Shown here piece by piece: positions 5,566 through 7,717 of a stretch of DNA of 7,717 nucleotides. The notes under the pieces were generated by a model. That model had not been told where the DNA came from. It saw nothing but the letters and a program-made list of their open reading frames with translations, and made no database searches. Within the stretch, counting starts at the first letter, position 1. Every line of letters begins with the position of its first letter. Source of the stretch: Planctomycetaceae bacterium. GTDB taxonomy: Bacteria; Planctomycetota; Planctomycetia; Pirellulales; Thermoguttaceae. The stretch covers positions 1 to 7,717 of the forward strand of contig JAIRYX010000419.1 in assembly GCA_031267635.1 (NCBI GenBank), given 5' to 3'. The position numbers and the translations under genes were made by a program.

Positions 5566-6684
5566 CTACTTCTTTGCTTTTTTCAACTGACAAATCAGTT
5601 GATAAATCCGGTCAAATTCGTCATGGGACGTGAAAGAGATGACAATTTTGCCGCGTCCTTTGTTGTTATGCGTCAATTGAACTTTCGAGCCGAGCATATT
5701 ACGAAAATCTTGTTCGAGCGACGCGGTTTGGTCGTCTTGCTCCGCCGATTTTCGCAATGCTTTCTCTTTCGTTTCTTTCCCCCAGCTTTTTTCGTGAACG
5801 ACGCCGTCTAATATGTCGCGAACATATTGCTCCGTTTGACGGACGCTCCAGCCCTCGTCACGCACCTGAATCGCAACGTCAATTCGTTCCCACACTTCTT
5901 TAAGCGGCAAAATCGCTTTTGCGTGTCCTTGCGTAATTTCGTCGTTTAGCACCATTTCCCGTACTTCTTCCGGCAAATCCAAAAGCCGCAAAAAGTTTGT
6001 CACAGTCGAGCGTTCCAACTCCAAACGTTTTGCCAGTTCTTCATGTTTACCGCCGTAAGTATCGAGATAACGCTGAAACGCCAGCGCTTTTTCAATCGCG
6101 TTCAAGTCGCGGCGTTGCAGATTTTCAGTCAACGCTAATTCCGCCAATTGACGGTCGTCCACCGCCAAAACATGTACCGACACTTCCTGCCAACCCGCCA
6201 ATAACGCCGCACGCAACCGCCGTTCTCCCGCAATTAACTGATAACGGTCATTCACCTTGCGGACAACAAGCGGTTGCAAAAGTCCGTGTGTTTGGATACT
6301 GTCGGCAAGCGATTGAATCTCTTTCGGATCAAAATCCAATCGCGGCTGATACGGATTTTTGTCGATTAAAAGAATGTCAATAGCGCTTTGCGGAAGCGGC
6401 GTATCAATTCCGAGTTCCGGCGCATTGACCGCCGCTGTATGATTTTCATTGTGCGGCTGCGAAAGCGCAGGATGAGCAAAGATGGAATGTCCCTCTTCAT
6501 TGACGTGGAAAAAAGGATCTTTCGACTCGTCGCTTTCTCCATAATCCAGCGTAGCCGTTCCGGGAAACGACGTCTTCTCGTAAGAATGAGACGTTTCCTG
6601 ATGCGGCGTATCGGTCAGAGTTTCCATCGCCACTTTTCCTAACAACGCTTCTAAACCGCGTCCCAACCGTTTTTCCTTAGACAC
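5566..6684 (-). CDS. parB: Chromosome-partitioning protein ParB (Spo0J/Noc family)
   Basis: A 372-residue ParB, rather long because of an acidic, low-complexity linker at about 20-95. ParB binds parS sites near the origin, uses CTP to load as a sliding clamp, and works with ParA to segregate chromosomes. Seen in order: an N-terminal KRLGRGLEALLG motif (residues 5-16, the usual ParA-interacting peptide), NPYQPR (110-115), the CTP-binding GERRLR box (153-158), ENLQRRDLN (187-195), a helix-turn-helix with KRLELERSTVTNFLRLL (219-235), and a C-terminal dimerisation domain (about 325-372) ending in lysines. I choose GTG at 6684: GGAGGT lies 8 bases upstream, whereas the in-frame TTG two codons earlier would leave only 2 bases. 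Its start overlaps the last 8 bases of parA, indicating translational coupling. Confidence 0.96.
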   Translation of the reverse strand: MSKEKRLGRGLEALLGKVAMETLTDTPHQETSHSYEKTSFPGTATLDYGESDESKDPFFHVNEEGHSIFAHPALSQPHNENHTAAVNAPELGIDTPLPQSAIDILLIDKNPYQPRLDFDPKEIQSLADSIQTHGLLQPLVVRKVNDRYQLIAGERRLRAALLAGWQEVSVHVLAVDDRQLAELALTENLQRRDLNAIEKALAFQRYLDTYGGKHEELAKRLELERSTVTNFLRLLDLPEEVREMVLNDEITQGHAKAILPLKEVWERIDVAIQVRDEGWSVRQTEQYVRDILDGVVHEKSWGKETKEKALRKSAEQDDQTASLEQDFRNMLGSKVQLTHNNKGRGKIVISFTSHDEFDRIYQLICQLKKAKK

Positions 6685-7423
6685 GTTCAAGTACCTCCAT
6701 ACACAATTCTATATAAGCCCGTGCGCCGCGGCTTCGCGGCGCGTAATCTAAAACCGACAAGCCGTGACTGGGCGATTCGCTCACTGCGACGTCGCGCGGA
6801 ATCACCGACTCAAACACCACTTCGCCAAAAAAATCTCGCACTTCATGTTCGACCTCGCTTGCCAGTTCAAGCAGATGATCGTACATCGTCAACACGATTC
6901 CGCCAAATTCTAATTTTCCTTTTCGCCGCTTCATTACGTCGCCGATAACTTCAATCATTTGCACTAATCCTTCCATTGCAAAATACTCGCATTGAATCGG
7001 CATAAACACTTCGGAAGAACATTCCAGCGCAAGTTTTGTTAGTTGTCCCATTGACGGCGGACAATCAATCAGTACAAAATCGTAACCGCAAATTTCCTGC
7101 ATCAATTGAAAACGTATCCGGTCAAGGATTGCCTGTTCACCGTGTGCGAGAATTTCAATATCGCCGAAATTTCGCGTTCCGGCAAGTAAATCAAGTCCAG
7201 TCACTGCGGTTGCGTCCACGGACGACGGAATGGAACGTCCTGAAACCAGCGGATGTTCAATGACCGGCGTAAATCCAACGCCGCTTGTCGCGTTGCATTG
7301 AGGGTCAAGATCAATCAACAACGTTCTCGCTCCCGATTTCGCAAAACCGGCAGCCAATGAAATCGCCGTTGTTGTCTTTCCAACGCCTCCTTTTTGATTT
7401 GCAACACAAAAAACCCGCGTCAT
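6677..7423 (-). CDS. parA: Chromosome-partitioning ATPase ParA (Soj family)
   Basis: A 248-residue ParA of the short chromosomal type, without the N-terminal DNA-binding domain typical of type Ia plasmid ParA. It is a cytoplasmic, nucleoid-associated ATPase whose ATP-bound dimers bind DNA non-specifically and are released by ParB, moving the origin regions apart. The deviant Walker A KGGVGKTT (11-18) carries the signature first lysine; LLIDLDPQCNATS (35-47) is the Walker A' region and DFVLIDCPPSMG (115-126) the Walker B region. VIPRDVAVSESPSHGLSVLDY (207-227) is the usual C-terminal motif. The ATG at 7423 matches the family N-terminus (MTRVFCVANQKGG); the in-frame extension to 7591 shows no homology. 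It is the first gene of the parAB unit; I could not identify a promoter firmly. Confidence 0.97.
   Translation of the reverse strand: MTRVFCVANQKGGVGKTTTAISLAAGFAKSGARTLLIDLDPQCNATSGVGFTPVIEHPLVSGRSIPSSVDATAVTGLDLLAGTRNFGDIEILAHGEQAILDRIRFQLMQEICGYDFVLIDCPPSMGQLTKLALECSSEVFMPIQCEYFAMEGLVQMIEVIGDVMKRRKGKLEFGGIVLTMYDHLLELASEVEHEVRDFFGEVVFESVIPRDVAVSESPSHGLSVLDYAPRSRGARAYIELCMEVLERV
6693..6698 (-). promoter_or_regulatory. Ribosome binding site inside parA that sets the parB GTG start
   Basis: The minus strand reads GGAGGT, eight bases, then GTG at 6684-6682. It is the strongest Shine-Dalgarno match in the window and lies within the final codons of parA, as expected for coupled translation of the pair. 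Confidence 0.75.
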
Positions 7424-7717
7424 TCTTCTACATTTATCTATTTTCTGATTCTTACATAGCTCAAAGCGCGATACGATGAGTGATGATTTTACCATAAAAT
7501 CAGGAATGAAGGAAATAGCAATTTTTTGTATTGCGGTTTCTTTAAGGGAATATTTTGAAAAGCGGAAATTTTTTCGTGTGAATTTGTGCATTTGCGATCA
7601 AAAGTATTCCCACAAGTTTTGACAATATATATCGATTGCGTAGCATAGTCGGGGAAATTATTGTTTAGATATTTTGGTATTGCCTTTTTTTTGTTCATTT
7701 TTTATTATTTCCGGTAT
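7424..7717. other. Region upstream of parA, no gene seen
   Basis: These 294 bases to the window edge are AT-rich. They should hold the parA promoter; TTGTCA and TTTGAT with a 17-base spacer occur on the minus strand near 7596-7624 but are weak. I see no canonical parS 16-mer, no DnaA-box cluster and no convincing small gene; the open frame at 7489-7698 has a composition typical of AT-rich noncoding DNA. Confidence 0.45.

Noticed and set aside
7489..7698. 69-residue minus-strand frame upstream of parA
   Set aside because: Lys/Asn/Ile/Phe-rich composition typical of AT-rich noncoding DNA, with no good ribosome binding site and no recognisable motif.

Overview
The window is bacterial and moderately AT-rich by eye. 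Every gene I can support lies on the minus strand, so transcription runs from high to low coordinates: parA, parB, a small unknown gene, a predicted lipoprotein glutaminyl cyclase, proA, rpiB, a 37-residue membrane peptide, lemA. The chromosomal-type ParA/ParB pair, together with ProA, RpiB and LemA, marks this as ordinary chromosome rather than a plasmid or phage. I cannot fix the phylum. The ProA and ParA wording and the loosely packed genes would suit a planctomycete-like organism, but that is a low-confidence impression.

Layout, upstream to downstream. At 7423-5566 parA and parB form a tight pair: they overlap by 8 bases, and a strong Shine-Dalgarno site inside the end of parA serves a GTG start for parB. 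At 5539-5460 is one copy of a dispersed, hairpin-forming intergenic repeat whose second copy lies at 79-1. At 5243-4887 is a small unrecognised gene, followed at 4818-3934 by the glutaminyl cyclase with a lipobox signal peptide. proA (3480-2218) makes glutamate-5-semialdehyde for proline synthesis. rpiB (1609-1163) interconverts ribose-5-P and ribulose-5-P. A one-helix peptide gene (1015-902) immediately precedes lemA (839-231). Apart from parAB, and perhaps the peptide-lemA pair, the genes look like unrelated housekeeping functions that happen to share direction.

The unusual content is in the gaps. proA is bracketed by two copies of one inverted-repeat (fold-back) element, A at 1815-2150 and B at 3507-3876, in the same relative orientation. 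Copy B has been hit twice more: by a 60-base hairpin element flanked by CTAC direct repeats, and by a 111-base element with perfect 17-base inverted ends that begin and end in TA. Copy A carries a different internal 20-base inverted repeat built from CCCTTAT motifs, and half of that motif recurs downstream of lemA. No transposase is present, so these look like non-autonomous, MITE-like elements nested in one another. I see no CRISPR array, rRNA, tRNA, canonical parS site or known defence system.
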